From Mucilaginibacter sp. OK098 (GTDB taxonomy: Bacteria; Bacteroidota; Bacteroidia; Sphingobacteriales; Sphingobacteriaceae), in the NCBI RefSeq assembly GCF_900142915.1, contig NZ_FRCM01000002.1, forward strand, positions 62,001 through 126,000: 64,000 nt of DNA, read 5' to 3'. Made by a program: the position numbers and the translations under genes. Within the stretch, counting starts at the first letter, position 1. Each line of letters opens with the position of its first letter. The notes under the pieces are model-generated. The model worked only from the letters and a program-made list of their open reading frames with translations. It made no database searches and was not told the DNA's origin. Of the stretch, positions 15,250-24,064 are shown piece after piece.

Positions 15250-16152
15250 TTATAAAACATCTTTATATGACTGTTCAACCAAATTCATAACATAATCGAT
15301 ATCGTGTTCATTATTAATGTAGATCCTTTGGTTTAATGACCAATTGTACGTGTCAGGAATTTGGTCTATCCTATTTTCCGGATCGTTATAATTTTTTACC
15401 GGCCTTAAATAAATAAGAAGTTTGATCTTTTGTATATGAACTTCCGCGAAAATTTTAGATACTTTAAAGGCAATGTAATTATTGTTAATCTTCCTATCGA
15501 TACTTTCGTCCAGCTCAAATATTCGATTTTGCACTGTTAGAAAAAGGTCCTTTACAAATGCTTGGCCTTTATTTAAATGAGATTCTAAATCAGGCTGGAT
15601 AACCTGTTTAACAGACTCATCTATTTGATCATCCGCTATCACCTGTTCAACATATTGAGCTTTTTCATCATCTCCTTTTATATTTTCCAACATAAAAATA
15701 TTGCCTTCATAATAATGATATTTGAGCAATTCCAACTTAGCAGAAATTTCATTTAGCGCAAAAATATCGTATGGATTATAGCTTTCAGCAATGCAAATCA
15801 CCCTTGGATTTTTCCAATCTATCGGTGATTCAGCTCCTAATTTTTTTATAACCAGCATTTGAAAAAATTCCGGTTTTTGTGATTTAAGCCAATTTAAATA
15901 AAACAATGCCTGGGTTATGACATTATCGTGTTTATTTCGTTTATACTCAATAATTACTGGCGCTCCCTTCGAATCAATGGCGAGTGTATCAATCCTGCCT
16001 CCGTGGGTTGTCTGATATTCTGAAGCTATGAAAAACATATCAAGAAGTACTGGCAAATTTTCTTCAACTAACTTTTGTAGATTTTTTTCTTTACTAAGTG
16101 GTACTATACCAAGTTTCTTAATTTTTCCGTCGATGGCTGAATATACAGGCAT
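15250..16152 (-). CDS. PD-(D/E)XK nuclease-fold protein (NucS/DUF91-like with DUF5655-like tail)
   Basis: A 300-residue protein. The N-terminal domain has the nuclease core: GGRIDTLAID (Asp55), then VIIEYKRNK (Glu69-x-Lys71), then a Gln-containing helix VITQALFYLNWL. This is the arrangement of NucS/RecB-like nucleases. The C-terminal part, about residues 195-300, has SKIFAEVHIQKIKLLIYLRP and resembles the DUF5655 domain often fused to such nucleases. No methyltransferase or helicase partner is adjacent. Function unknown; single-copy repair or defence roles are both possible. Confidence 0.75.
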   Translation of the reverse strand: MPVYSAIDGKIKKLGIVPLSKEKNLQKLVEENLPVLLDMFFIASEYQTTHGGRIDTLAIDSKGAPVIIEYKRNKHDNVITQALFYLNWLKSQKPEFFQMLVIKKLGAESPIDWKNPRVICIAESYNPYDIFALNEISAKLELLKYHYYEGNIFMLENIKGDDEKAQYVEQVIADDQIDESVKQVIQPDLESHLNKGQAFVKDLFLTVQNRIFELDESIDRKINNNYIAFKVSKIFAEVHIQKIKLLIYLRPVKNYNDPENRIDQIPDTYNWSLNQRIYINNEHDIDYVMNLVEQSYKDVL

Positions 16153-16180
16153 TGCTTAAAGTTTAGACCTGTAATCTAAC

Positions 16181-16213
16181 AAAAAAAGTCCGCATATCTC
16201 TATGCAGACTTTT
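16181..16213 (-). terminator. Rho-independent terminator of icd
   Basis: Arms AAAAGTCCGCATA (16184-16196) and TATGCAGACTTTT (16201-16213) form a stem with a TCTC loop. Read on the minus strand it ends in a seven-T run, as expected for the icd transcript. A second short hairpin, GACGCAA/TTGCGTC, lies at 16224-16241; the same sequence recurs at 50401-50418. Confidence 0.75.
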
Positions 16214-16259
16214 CTATTTTATAAGACGCAAAACATTGCGTCTCTACATCAGGTTAATT

Positions 16260-17489
16260 TTACTTACCCAATTTCACTTTCAAATTCTCATCAATAGCAG
16301 CTAAAAACTCTTCGGTGTACAAGTAATCTTTACCATGCTCCACTTTTGGTTTTATGGTGATGGCCAAATCTTTTGTCATTTTACCGCTTTCAACAGTTTC
16401 AATACAAACTTCTTCAAGCGCCTTGCAGAATTTTATCAGCTCCTGGTTGTTATCCAATAAACCACGGAATTCTAAGCCACGGGTCCATGCAAAAATTGAT
16501 GCAATAGGGTTGGTTGAAGTTGGCTTTCCTGCCTGGTGTTCGCGGTAGTGGCGGGTAACTGTACCGTGTGCTGCTTCAGCTTCCATAACGGTGCCGTCAG
16601 GTGTAACAAGGGTTGAGGTCATTAAACCTAACGAACCAAAGCCCTGTGCAACAGTATCAGATTGTACGTCGCCATCGTAATTTTTACAAGCCCATACAAA
16701 GTTACCATGCCATTTTAAAGCAGATGCAACCATGTCATCAATTAAACGGTGCTCATAAGTTAATTGGTTAGCTTCAAACTCAGCCTTAAATTCCTGCTCG
16801 TAGATCTCCTGGAAGATATCTTTAAAACGTCCATCATATTTTTTAAGGATGGTGTTTTTAGTTGATAGGTATAAAGGCCATTTTTTAAGCAAAGCCTGGT
16901 TAAAGCAAGCGCGTGCAAAACCTTTTATTGATTCATCGGTGTTGTACATGGCCAAAGCAACGCCATCACCTTTAAAATTAAATACTTCAAATGATTGTTC
17001 GGCGCTGCCATCCTCAGGTGTAAACTTAATAGTTAACTTACCTTTTCCTTTGGTTACAAAGTCGGTAGCGCGGTACTGATCGCCAAAAGCATGACGGCCA
17101 ATACATATCGGGGCTGTCCAGTTTGGTACCAAACGCGGAACATTAGCCATAACAATAGGCTCGCGAAAAACCGTACCATCCAGTATATTACGGATAGTGC
17201 CATTTGGCGATTTCCACATTTGTTTTAAATTAAATTCTTTCACACGCTCTTCATCAGGCGTAATGGTGGCGCATTTAATCCCAACACCATATTGTTTTAT
17301 GGCATTTGCGGCGTCAATGGTAACCTGGTCATTGGTCTCATCGCGATACTCAATACCAAGGTCATAGTATTTAATATCCAGATCCAGGTAAGGGATTATC
17401 AGCTTATCCTTAATAAATTTCCATATTATACGGGTCATTTCATCGCCGTCCAGTTCAACAACAGGATTTTCTACTTTAATTTTCGACAT
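16260..17489 (-). CDS. icd: NADP-dependent isocitrate dehydrogenase (eukaryote-like type)
   Basis: TCA-cycle enzyme oxidising isocitrate to 2-oxoglutarate with NADP+. Start [20 protein letters not shown] at 17489 is the family N-terminus; an upstream in-frame start would add 11 unsupported residues. Conserved parts include [16 protein letters not shown] (substrate loop), [38 protein letters not shown] (metal ligands) and [23 protein letters not shown] (NADP site). The 409-residue length matches homodimeric IDH of subfamily II. A -7 box lies 30 bases upstream. Confidence 0.95.
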   Translation of the reverse strand: MSKIKVENPVVELDGDEMTRIIWKFIKDKLIIPYLDLDIKYYDLGIEYRDETNDQVTIDAANAIKQYGVGIKCATITPDEERVKEFNLKQMWKSPNGTIRNILDGTVFREPIVMANVPRLVPNWTAPICIGRHAFGDQYRATDFVTKGKGKLTIKFTPEDGSAEQSFEVFNFKGDGVALAMYNTDESIKGFARACFNQALLKKWPLYLSTKNTILKKYDGRFKDIFQEIYEQEFKAEFEANQLTYEHRLIDDMVASALKWHGNFVWACKNYDGDVQSDTVAQGFGSLGLMTSTLVTPDGTVMEAEAAHGTVTRHYREHQAGKPTSTNPIASIFAWTRGLEFRGLLDNNQELIKFCKALEEVCIETVESGKMTKDLAITIKPKVEHGKDYLYTEEFLAAIDENLKVKLGK

Positions 17490-17519
17490 CTTTGATACTA
17501 TTATTTTTTTTAATGGCTC

Positions 17520-17527
17520 CAAATATA
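17520..17527 (-). promoter_or_regulatory. -7 element of icd
   Basis: Minus-strand TATATTTG fits TAnnTTTG exactly and lies 30 bases before the icd start codon. Confidence 0.5.
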
Positions 17528-17535
17528 TAAAAATG

Positions 17536-17667
17536 GTTCATTAGTTTATTGGTATCATTAGTTCATTAGTATATAGTTTATTATCTTACTTCAAACTGAC
17601 AAACCTGTTCCCTTATAACAACTTATTCAACTTAATCCACCAATCCAACTTAATCAACTCAATAAAC
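17536..17667. repeat. Word repeats in the icd / outer-membrane-protein divergent gap
   Basis: GGTTCATTAGTTTATTGG-type words (17536-17575) come first, then CAACTTATTCAACTTAATCC-type words (17618-17667). Further right, ATGCTGTTTTTATAAA at 17682 is nearly repeated at 17703, possibly part of the promoter of the barrel gene. Confidence 0.45.
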
Positions 17668-17767
17668 TTTTATTCACCGGAATGCTGTTTTTATAAACTT
17701 TGATGCTATTTTTATAAAATATATAATCAACCATTGGTTAATCTTAAAGAGTGATGCTTTTTAACTT

Positions 17768-18481
17768 ATGATAAAACTGATACCGAGAACAACACTGCTA
17801 ACATTACTTGTTTGTTGTACCACATTTATAGCAAAAGCGCAAATAGGTTATAACTATGCACAATACGATATAGGCACTTCTGTTGGGTTTAATAAGGTTT
17901 ATGGCGATGCCGAAACAGTGACCACCATGCCGTCAATTAATTTTAATTTTACCTATAATGCAACACCCTTTACCAATTTTGTTTTTGAGGTGCAGTTAGG
18001 AAAGCTGCGGGGCGGCGATTCGGTGCTTACCAAATCAGGCAGGTATTTTAATAATGATTTCAGTGCCTTTATATTCCGTGGCCAGCTTCAATTTGGCGAG
18101 TTTTTAGATTATTCAAACAGCCGGTTTAATAATGCGCTTAAAAATTTATATGTATCGGCAGGTATTGGCTTTGTACGCAACAACATAACCCAGATAAGCC
18201 GGAATTCGGAAAAAGTACCGGGTTATTATACGGGTGGGGATGATAAAAGCAGGGAACCTTTTATTCCTTTACGCATTGGTTATGAATTTAAACTTTATAA
18301 CAGGTACTCGCAGCCAGGCATTAAGATAGATCTTGGCTATGGATACAATTATGTATTGGGCGACGGACTTGATGGTTTTACAGCCGGAAGCAAAAATGAT
18401 GTGTATTCGCAATTCACTTTGGGTGTAAAATTTTCTATCGGCGCTGCAGCTATATCATACCGAAAACAAATTACGTATTAG
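17768..18481 (+). CDS. Outer-membrane beta-barrel protein, function unknown
   Basis: A 237-residue protein with a clear signal peptide (IPRTTLLTLLVCCTTFIAKAQ, cut after AKA). The rest alternates short amphipathic strands rich in Tyr, Phe, Gly and Asn (NFNFTYNATPFTNFVFEVQ, ISAGIGF-like segments, FTLGVKFSIGAAAISYRKQ). It ends in an aromatic/basic strand, as small 8-stranded barrels do. I cannot assign a substrate. It stands alone, divergent from icd. Confidence 0.65.
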   Translation: MIKLIPRTTLLTLLVCCTTFIAKAQIGYNYAQYDIGTSVGFNKVYGDAETVTTMPSINFNFTYNATPFTNFVFEVQLGKLRGGDSVLTKSGRYFNNDFSAFIFRGQLQFGEFLDYSNSRFNNALKNLYVSAGIGFVRNNITQISRNSEKVPGYYTGGDDKSREPFIPLRIGYEFKLYNRYSQPGIKIDLGYGYNYVLGDGLDGFTAGSKNDVYSQFTLGVKFSIGAAAISYRKQITY

Positions 18482-18483
18482 TT

Positions 18484-18610
18484 AGTTGATTAAGTTATAT
18501 TGGGTTGATTGGGTTAGATTAAGTTATAAATGTTTAGCTGTTGAATCATCGGATTTAAAGCATTTACAACCTTTGCAACACTTACAACCACTACAACATT
18601 TACAATAAAC
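18484..18610. repeat. Word repeats between the barrel gene and the acidic protein
   Basis: G-words (TTGATTAAGTTATATTGGG, 18484-18528) follow the stop; C-words (CAACCTTTGCAACACTTACA, 18570-18610) precede the next start. Confidence 0.5.
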
Positions 18611-18619
18611 AACAAACCC

Positions 18620-19045
18620 ATGGATATAGAAACATTTGATCCTGTTTTTGATAGCGAAGGCGAAGACAGGGACCGCACATTGAAAGATGAACTGGGCGAA
18701 ACCATTGATAAAGAAGATCTAAATTACAACGCCGAAGAAGACAGCTTTGAATATGATGTAAAAAGCGATGACCCGGATTATCAGCACGCCGATCCGTACA
18801 ACACCTCGGTAAAGAACGGCGAGGATATGAATTCAACTTATGATGAGGCAAACCCTTATGATGCGGGTGATGAGTACATTCCCAATGAATCGCTGGAAAC
18901 AGATGTGGACAAGTTAGCCATGCATATTGATAATGGCCATATTGTTGAACTTGACGCAGCCGATAAAGCCCTGGCCCATACTCCCGAAGATGATAGAACA
19001 GACCTGGATGAAGAAGGGTATCCGAAGAATGACAGGCATAGATAA
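18620..19045 (+). CDS. Very acidic hypothetical protein
   Basis: A 141-residue soluble protein without signal peptide. By my count about 46 residues (one third) are Asp or Glu, including DSEGEDRDR, NAEEDSFEYD and TDLDEEGYPKND. It is low in hydrophobics in the first 100 residues and probably disordered there; a short more ordered segment (VDKLAMHIDNGHIVELDAADKAL) lies near the end. I recognise no family. Acidic disordered proteins can be stress chaperones, cation binders or DNA mimics, but nothing here decides among these. Confidence 0.6.
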   Translation: MDIETFDPVFDSEGEDRDRTLKDELGETIDKEDLNYNAEEDSFEYDVKSDDPDYQHADPYNTSVKNGEDMNSTYDEANPYDAGDEYIPNESLETDVDKLAMHIDNGHIVELDAADKALAHTPEDDRTDLDEEGYPKNDRHR

Positions 19046-19054
19046 ATAAGCTAC

Positions 19055-19148
19055 CGCCATGCCGAATTTATTTCGGCACCCCACAGGACAAGTGCGCTGC
19101 TTGGCGTACACTTAGCTTTTGGAGTGCTGAAACAAGTTCAGCATGACG
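19055..19148. repeat. Inverted repeat CGCCATGCCGAATTTATTTC...GTTCAGCATGACG
   Basis: The left end (19055-19082) and right end (19121-19148, GTGCTGAAACAAGTTCAGCA) are imperfect reverse complements, with about 38 bases between. Another trace of the family (GTGCTGAACTTGTTTT) is near 28610. Confidence 0.5.
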
Positions 19149-19169
19149 TATTTAATTTTCATAACATTT

Positions 19170-19262
19170 CGCAATCTTCATCCGCACACCCGCACATCCA
19201 TAATCCGCACATCATCATCCCAATGCAATCTGCATGTCCGCACATCAAAAATCTCCGCATCA
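19170..19262. repeat. C-word repeat, family CATCCGCACATC
   Basis: CATCCGCACACCCGCACATC and TAATCCGCACATCATC words, complementary to the GATGTGCGG family. They end directly before the -7 box of pruA. Confidence 0.55.
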
Positions 19263-19267
19263 ATTCT

Positions 19268-19275
19268 TATATTTG
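19268..19275 (+). promoter_or_regulatory. -7 element of pruA
   Basis: TATATTTG fits TAnnTTTG; the pruA start is 21 bases downstream. Confidence 0.5.
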
Positions 19276-19296
19276 CCGTGTAGTAACTGACAACAT

Positions 19297-20934
19297 ATGC
19301 TTAAAGGATTTTTTAACGTTCCGCCACCGCAGAACGAACCAGTATTAAATTACGGTCCGCGCAGTGTGGAACGGGCAGCGCTTAAAGCTGCATTAGACGA
19401 GGCAAGAGCCACGCAAATTGATATACCTATGTATATTAACGGCAAGGAAGTACGCACCGGCAAAAAGCTGGAGATCCGTCCGCCGCATGATCACAAACAC
19501 GTATTGGCTACTTTTTCTGAAGGTAATGCAAGCCATGTAACCGCTGCTATTGATGCAGCCCTGGCTGCAAAAGCCGATTGGGAAAACCTGCCATGGGAAC
19601 AGCGCGCAGCCATATTTTTAAAAGCTGCTGAGCTGCTTGCAGGCCCTTACCGCGCAAAGGTAAATGCAGCTACCATGCTTGGCCAGTCAAAAAACGCTTA
19701 CCAGGCAGAAATTGATGCAGCATGTGAATTGATCGATTTTCTGCGTTTTAACGTAGAGTACATGACAGAGATCTACAAACAACAACCGCCAATATCAGGC
19801 AAAGGTGTTTGGAACCGCGTTGAACAACGCCCGCTCGAAGGATTTGTGTTTGCGTTAACGCCATTTAACTTTACCGCTATTGCAGGTAACCTGCCAACAT
19901 CAGCAGCTATGATGGGTAACGTGGTGGTTTGGAAACCGGCATATACCCAAATTTATGCTGCAAACGTTTTGATGCAGGTATTTATAGAAGCAGGCATGCC
20001 AGCCGGCGTTATCAACCTTGTGTATGTTAACGGCCCGGTTGCAGGCGATGTTATATTTAACCATCCTGATTTTGCAGGCATCCATTTTACAGGTTCAACC
20101 AAAGTGTTCCAGAGTATCTGGCAAACTATTGGCAACAATATCCATAAATACAAAACCTACCCGCGCATTGTGGGCGAAACCGGTGGGAAAGATTTTGTTT
20201 TGGCACACCCAAGCGCTAATGCAGATGTGGTGAGCACAGCTCTTGTTCGTGGTGCATTTGAATACCAGGGGCAAAAATGTTCTGCTGCCTCAAGGGCTTA
20301 TGTACCGGCTTCATTATGGCCAGCTGTAAAAGCAAACATGCAGCGTGATATTACCTCATTTAAAATAGGCCCGGTTGAAGACTTTGAAAACTTCATCAAC
20401 GCCGTTATTACCGAAGCATCGTTTGACAAGCTTGCAAGCTATATTGATGCAGCTAAGAATGATAAAAGCGTTGAAATAGTAGCAGGTGGCGGTTATGATA
20501 AAACCAAAGGCTGGTTTGTTGAGCCTACCGTACTAAGGGTTGATGATCCTTACTATGTTACCATGTGCGAGGAGCTTTTTGGCCCGGTACTTACCATTTA
20601 TGTGTATGAAGATGATAAGTTTGATGAGATCCTGGATGTAGTTGATAAAACATCAATCTATGCCTTAACCGGATCTATCATCTCACAGGATCGTTATGCT
20701 ATTGCCAAAGCAACACATCACTTACGCAACGCAGCCGGTAACTTTTATATAAATGATAAACCAACAGGTGCCGTTGTTGGTCAGCAGCCATTTGGCGGCG
20801 CCAGGGGCTCAGGTACCGATGATAAAGCCGGTTCAATGATCAACTTATTGCGCTGGGTATCTCCGCGTACCATAAAAGAAACCTTCGATCCCCCAAAGGA
20901 TTACAGGTACCCGTTTTTATCGAAAGAGGTCTGA
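19297..20934 (+). CDS. pruA: L-glutamate gamma-semialdehyde (1-pyrroline-5-carboxylate) dehydrogenase
   Basis: NAD-dependent aldehyde dehydrogenase making glutamate from the proline/arginine breakdown product. The 545-residue monofunctional form begins MLKGFFNVPPPQNEPV, typical of the eukaryote-like P5CDH class. The nucleophile is Cys328 in EYQGQKCSAASRAYVP and the base Glu294 in VGETGGKDF. The Rossmann segment includes FALTPFNFTAI and GIHFTGSTKVFQ. Proline dehydrogenase is not in the window, so the two steps are on separate genes. A hairpin terminator follows. Confidence 0.95.
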   Translation: MLKGFFNVPPPQNEPVLNYGPRSVERAALKAALDEARATQIDIPMYINGKEVRTGKKLEIRPPHDHKHVLATFSEGNASHVTAAIDAALAAKADWENLPWEQRAAIFLKAAELLAGPYRAKVNAATMLGQSKNAYQAEIDAACELIDFLRFNVEYMTEIYKQQPPISGKGVWNRVEQRPLEGFVFALTPFNFTAIAGNLPTSAAMMGNVVVWKPAYTQIYAANVLMQVFIEAGMPAGVINLVYVNGPVAGDVIFNHPDFAGIHFTGSTKVFQSIWQTIGNNIHKYKTYPRIVGETGGKDFVLAHPSANADVVSTALVRGAFEYQGQKCSAASRAYVPASLWPAVKANMQRDITSFKIGPVEDFENFINAVITEASFDKLASYIDAAKNDKSVEIVAGGGYDKTKGWFVEPTVLRVDDPYYVTMCEELFGPVLTIYVYEDDKFDEILDVVDKTSIYALTGSIISQDRYAIAKATHHLRNAAGNFYINDKPTGAVVGQQPFGGARGSGTDDKAGSMINLLRWVSPRTIKETFDPPKDYRYPFLSKEV

Positions 20935-20935
20935 G

Positions 20936-21156
20936 GAGAGAGTCAAGACAGTAAGAGTCAAGAATCAAGATAGAAAAAGCCGGTATTATTAAATAATGCC
21001 GGCTTTCGTATTTTAACAATGCTATTTAAAGGACTCAATTGCCAATCCTTCCTTTCTTGACTCTTGTTATCTTGATTCCTGTCTCTCTTTCTTGACTCTT
21101 GTTATCTTGATTCCTGTCTCTCTTCTTGACTCTTATTATCTTGATTCCTGACTCTT
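20936..21156. repeat. Word repeats between convergent pruA and can, including a 3-fold tandem array
   Basis: After pruA, GAGAGAGTCAAGACAGTAAG-type words (20936-20972). Before the can stop, the unit CTTGACTCTTGTTATCTTGA with its tail is repeated three times, starting at 21056, 21091 and 21125 (periods 35 and 34). The two sides are complementary and can form a long imperfect hairpin around the terminator. There are no spacers, so this is not a CRISPR. Confidence 0.65.
20976..21006 (+). terminator. Terminator of pruA
   Basis: AAAGCCGGTATTA and TAATGCCGGCTTT form a 13-bp stem with one G-T pair and a five-base loop. Confidence 0.7.
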
Positions 21157-21160
21157 TCCT

Positions 21161-21832
21161 CTATTTGAACTTAAACACATTCTGCATATTGGCATTGTCA
21201 TAGGCAGTCACCTTCATATCGGTGATGAGACCTGTTTTAAGGCTGTATACCCAGCCATGCACACCAATCTGCTGCCCATTTTTCCAGGCATTTTGTACTA
21301 TTGATGTTTTGCAAAGGTTGTAAACATTTTCAATCACATTATATTCAACCAGTTTGTCGCAGCGCTCGTTCAAATCGGTAATTGTTTCAAGCTTACTCGC
21401 ATGCAGGCGGTAAACGTCTTTTATATGTCTTAACCAGTTATCAATCAAACCATATTGCTGGTTGGTTATAGCAGCCATTACACCACCGCAACCGTAGTGA
21501 CCGGTTACTATAACATGCTTTACTTTTAATACATTAACGGCATAATCCAGCACCGAAAGCATGTTCATGTCCGAATGCACAACCATATTGGCAATATTAC
21601 GGTGTACAAAAATTTCTCCCGGAGGCATATTGGTGATCTGGTTTGCCGGAACCCGGCTATCTGCACAGCCTATCCATAAAACCGGCGGCGACTGCCCTGC
21701 AGCCAGTTTTTCAAAATATTCCGGATCGGATGCTAAAGTGTTTTTTACAAACTGTTTGTTACCTTCAAGCAGGCTGCTATACAACTCCTCGGTAGTAGCA
21801 GGCGTATTATCGTCAATAGTTTTAGCGCACAT
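21161..21832 (-). CDS. can: Beta-class carbonic anhydrase
   Basis: Zinc enzyme hydrating CO2 to bicarbonate, 223 residues. The active-site motif CADSRVP supplies Cys56, Asp58 and Arg60, and HYGCGGV supplies His112 and Cys115; these are the standard ligands. PPGEIFVHRNIANMV is the conserved dimer segment. It lacks a signal peptide, so is cytosolic and likely supplies bicarbonate for carboxylations. Its own -7 box is at 21861-21868. Confidence 0.95.
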   Translation of the reverse strand: MCAKTIDDNTPATTEELYSSLLEGNKQFVKNTLASDPEYFEKLAAGQSPPVLWIGCADSRVPANQITNMPPGEIFVHRNIANMVVHSDMNMLSVLDYAVNVLKVKHVIVTGHYGCGGVMAAITNQQYGLIDNWLRHIKDVYRLHASKLETITDLNERCDKLVEYNVIENVYNLCKTSIVQNAWKNGQQIGVHGWVYSLKTGLITDMKVTAYDNANMQNVFKFK

Positions 21833-21860
21833 GTTGTTCAGGGGATGTTAATTGTTAAGG

Positions 21861-21868
21861 CAAAAATA
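21861..21868 (-). promoter_or_regulatory. -7 element of can
   Basis: Minus-strand TATTTTTG fits TAnnTTTG, about 28 bases before the start codon. Confidence 0.45.
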
Positions 21869-21956
21869 TAAAGATATATATTAATTGCTTTATAGTAGCA
21901 TACCGGTAATGTTAAGGTTTTGTAAAAACACTAACAAATCTGATTCTGCAGTAGTA

Positions 21957-22688
21957 TTAGCTTTTTGAAAATGCTTTTGTCAATTTATGCAGGGCCAGCG
22001 GCGAAACATCATAATAAAGGATGGTCAGTAAGATGAATGGCACAAAATAAAAGATAGCGAAATCAAAAACATTGAATAAAAGGCCACCTAATACAGCTCC
22101 TATTAAGTAAAAACCAAGAATAGTAAGCCTCACGTAGATCTTATTTCTAACAGTTTTAGTTTGCTTAGCTTTTGGATGAATCCATTCTGCAACATCCCCG
22201 CCCAGATCAGTAAACAGCCCGGTTAAATGGGATGATTTGATCAGTCCCCCGGATATAGTTGATACCAGGCTGTTTTGCAGTCCCATTGAAAATATAATAG
22301 CGCCAATTACCACTTCGCGTTCAAGCTGGGTCTCTTTGTAAAAGTTATGGCCATATATAGCCACGAACAACAAAACGATGATCTCGATAATTACAGGCAA
22401 AGAATGGGCCTTATAATAGCTGATATGACTATACGAACGCACAATAAAGCTTGAAATAAAAGCACCAGCAAAAAACAACAACAGCCAGATCACAAACACA
22501 ATTATCTCCCTAAAATTCTGATCAACAATATGCTTGGCCAGGTTGGCCACATGGCCCGTAATGTTCGAAGTAAAGGCAAGGAAAGCGATCATCCCCGCCA
22601 CGTTGGTGATGCCCGATACCGAAGCAGTAGAGGATGCCAGCATCAGGTTTTCTCTAAGTGTTCTATCTTCTTTTGATTGCCTTAACAT
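21957..22688 (-). CDS. DUF1275 (YoaK-like) membrane protein
   Basis: A 243-residue inner-membrane protein with about six hydrophobic helices. Family features are the early SGITNVAGMIAFLAF segment followed by TSNITGHVANLAKHI, and later GLQNSLVSTISGGLIKSSHLTGLFTDLG, both characteristic of DUF1275. Function unknown in the family. It appears to be a single-gene unit downstream of the mannan locus, separated from it by a 33-bp palindrome. Confidence 0.85.
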   Translation of the reverse strand: MLRQSKEDRTLRENLMLASSTASVSGITNVAGMIAFLAFTSNITGHVANLAKHIVDQNFREIIVFVIWLLLFFAGAFISSFIVRSYSHISYYKAHSLPVIIEIIVLLFVAIYGHNFYKETQLEREVVIGAIIFSMGLQNSLVSTISGGLIKSSHLTGLFTDLGGDVAEWIHPKAKQTKTVRNKIYVRLTILGFYLIGAVLGGLLFNVFDFAIFYFVPFILLTILYYDVSPLALHKLTKAFSKS

Positions 22689-22728
22689 GCGGGTAAGATA
22701 GGATAAATTTTATATTGGATGAATCCTA

Positions 22729-22761
22729 AAACTTACGAAGTTTTGAAAACTTCGTAAGTTT
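22729..22761. repeat. Short palindrome AAACTTACGAAGTTTT, copy 1
   Basis: Two exact 16-base arms (AAACTTACGAAGTTTT and its reverse complement) around a single G. The same element with A at the centre lies at 47500-47532. Here it follows the GH26 stop and could terminate the mannan-locus transcript. Confidence 0.7.
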
Positions 22762-22770
22762 GTTGTGGAT

Positions 22771-23880
22771 CTACTCCAGCTTCTTCCCATAAACGCCTAA
22801 AGGCGTTAACCTGTTTTGCAAAATCAAATGCCGGTCCCCACTAAATTTCTTAAAATCATTGGCGCTGAGCTGGCCGGGGTAAGGTGCGAAATATTGTTCC
22901 ATTCCCGCATTGCGCCACATCAATACGTACGATGTTTTATATTTTGATAAAACAGGCAGCAGAACCGTTGTCCACCAGTCGGCAGATGGAATGTTAAGGT
23001 ACCCGGTTTCAGCCAGGCACGATAGCTTATGATGTTTGGCGGCTATAACATCCAGCAGCGCCAACCGTTTATCCAGGTTCTTTTTAAACAAGGCGATATC
23101 CTGCCGGCAATAATTATCAAAGCCGATCATATCAACATAATTATCCCCGGGATACCGTTCCAGAAATTCAGCTTCACTATCAAAGTCGGCCACAGAGTAA
23201 ACTACCAGTAAGTTATGCAGCTTCTTTTTATTGCACAGGTAATCAATGGTAAATTGCCACAATGTTTTAAATTCATTAGGCGTACTGGTGTTTTTACACC
23301 ACCAAAACCAGGTGCCCGTAAGCTCATGAAAGGGTCTGAAAAGAATCGGGATCGCCTCTCCATCTTTGCCTTTTAGATCACCAAGATATTTTGCTGCGCG
23401 ATCAAGATATCCCACATAAACATCATGAGATTTGCCTCCGGGAATAATATCAGCCACCGTTCGCATGGTAGTATCCCAGGCGGTTTTGCCATTGGCCGGG
23501 TTATCCATATGCCAGCAAAAAGTATTGATGCCGCCCCGCTGATAGGCTTCTTTCACCCGTTTTTTCTGCAGGGTAAATGGTATTTTATTAATATCCTTTG
23601 TACTGTCATGCTCAATTTTTGCCAAATCCCACCCATACAATGCCGGGTATGATCCGGCAACTGCTTTCACATCCGAGCTGTCATTAGCAAATTTCCAGTT
23701 AACGCCATACCCGGTATCGTCATGGTGACCAAAAATAGCACCCGCCCCTACCAGCCGCTGCATACTATAAAAAAGCGCTTTAGTTTCCCTGGTAGCCTTT
23801 GCGTCACAGGGATTGTAAAGCTGCGCATGGGCATAAGAGCAGCATAATATTATAAGAAATAGTGTGTATGTTTTTTTCAT
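22771..23880 (-). CDS. GH26 endo-beta-1,4-mannanase
   Basis: Secreted or outer-membrane beta-mannanase, 369 residues, cutting mannan or glucomannan to mannobiose. Signal peptide MKKTYTLFLIILCCSYAHAQ; I start at the ATG at 23880 rather than an upstream TTG. The GH26 signature GHHDDTGYG is near residue 52. The acid/base is Glu186 in RPFHELTGTWFWW and the nucleophile Glu291 in CLAETGYLN. It is the last gene of the locus. Together with the epimerase and GH130 genes it recreates the Bacteroides fragilis-type mannan pathway. Confidence 0.92.
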   Translation of the reverse strand: MKKTYTLFLIILCCSYAHAQLYNPCDAKATRETKALFYSMQRLVGAGAIFGHHDDTGYGVNWKFANDSSDVKAVAGSYPALYGWDLAKIEHDSTKDINKIPFTLQKKRVKEAYQRGGINTFCWHMDNPANGKTAWDTTMRTVADIIPGGKSHDVYVGYLDRAAKYLGDLKGKDGEAIPILFRPFHELTGTWFWWCKNTSTPNEFKTLWQFTIDYLCNKKKLHNLLVVYSVADFDSEAEFLERYPGDNYVDMIGFDNYCRQDIALFKKNLDKRLALLDVIAAKHHKLSCLAETGYLNIPSADWWTTVLLPVLSKYKTSYVLMWRNAGMEQYFAPYPGQLSANDFKKFSGDRHLILQNRLTPLGVYGKKLE

Positions 23881-23903
23881 TTCCAAATTATCATCACATT
23901 TTT

Positions 23904-23991
23904 TGAACCATGATTTATAGGATTAAAGGATTGCCTGATTCTCCGTAAGATCAGATCATTGTCATCCTCAAATCCTATAAATCCCGGTTCA
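23904..23991. repeat. Inverted repeat TGAACCATGATTTATAGGAT
   Basis: TGAACCATGATTTATAGGAT at the left and AATCCTATAAATCCCGGTTC at the right pair around about 35 bases. A related fragment (AATCATGGTTCA) lies near 39199. It separates GH26 from the preceding lipoprotein gene and may attenuate the operon. Confidence 0.55.
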
Positions 23992-24064
23992 GACAAATAA
24001 TCCCAAAAACTGCGTAGCAATCTTGAACGCCATTAAAAATAATTTATTTGTGAAAAATCCCGCC

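Noticed and set aside
21056..21156. Possible CRISPR array
   Set aside because: Units are contiguous with no spacers, no cas genes are near, and the unit is complementary to the neighbouring word tract.
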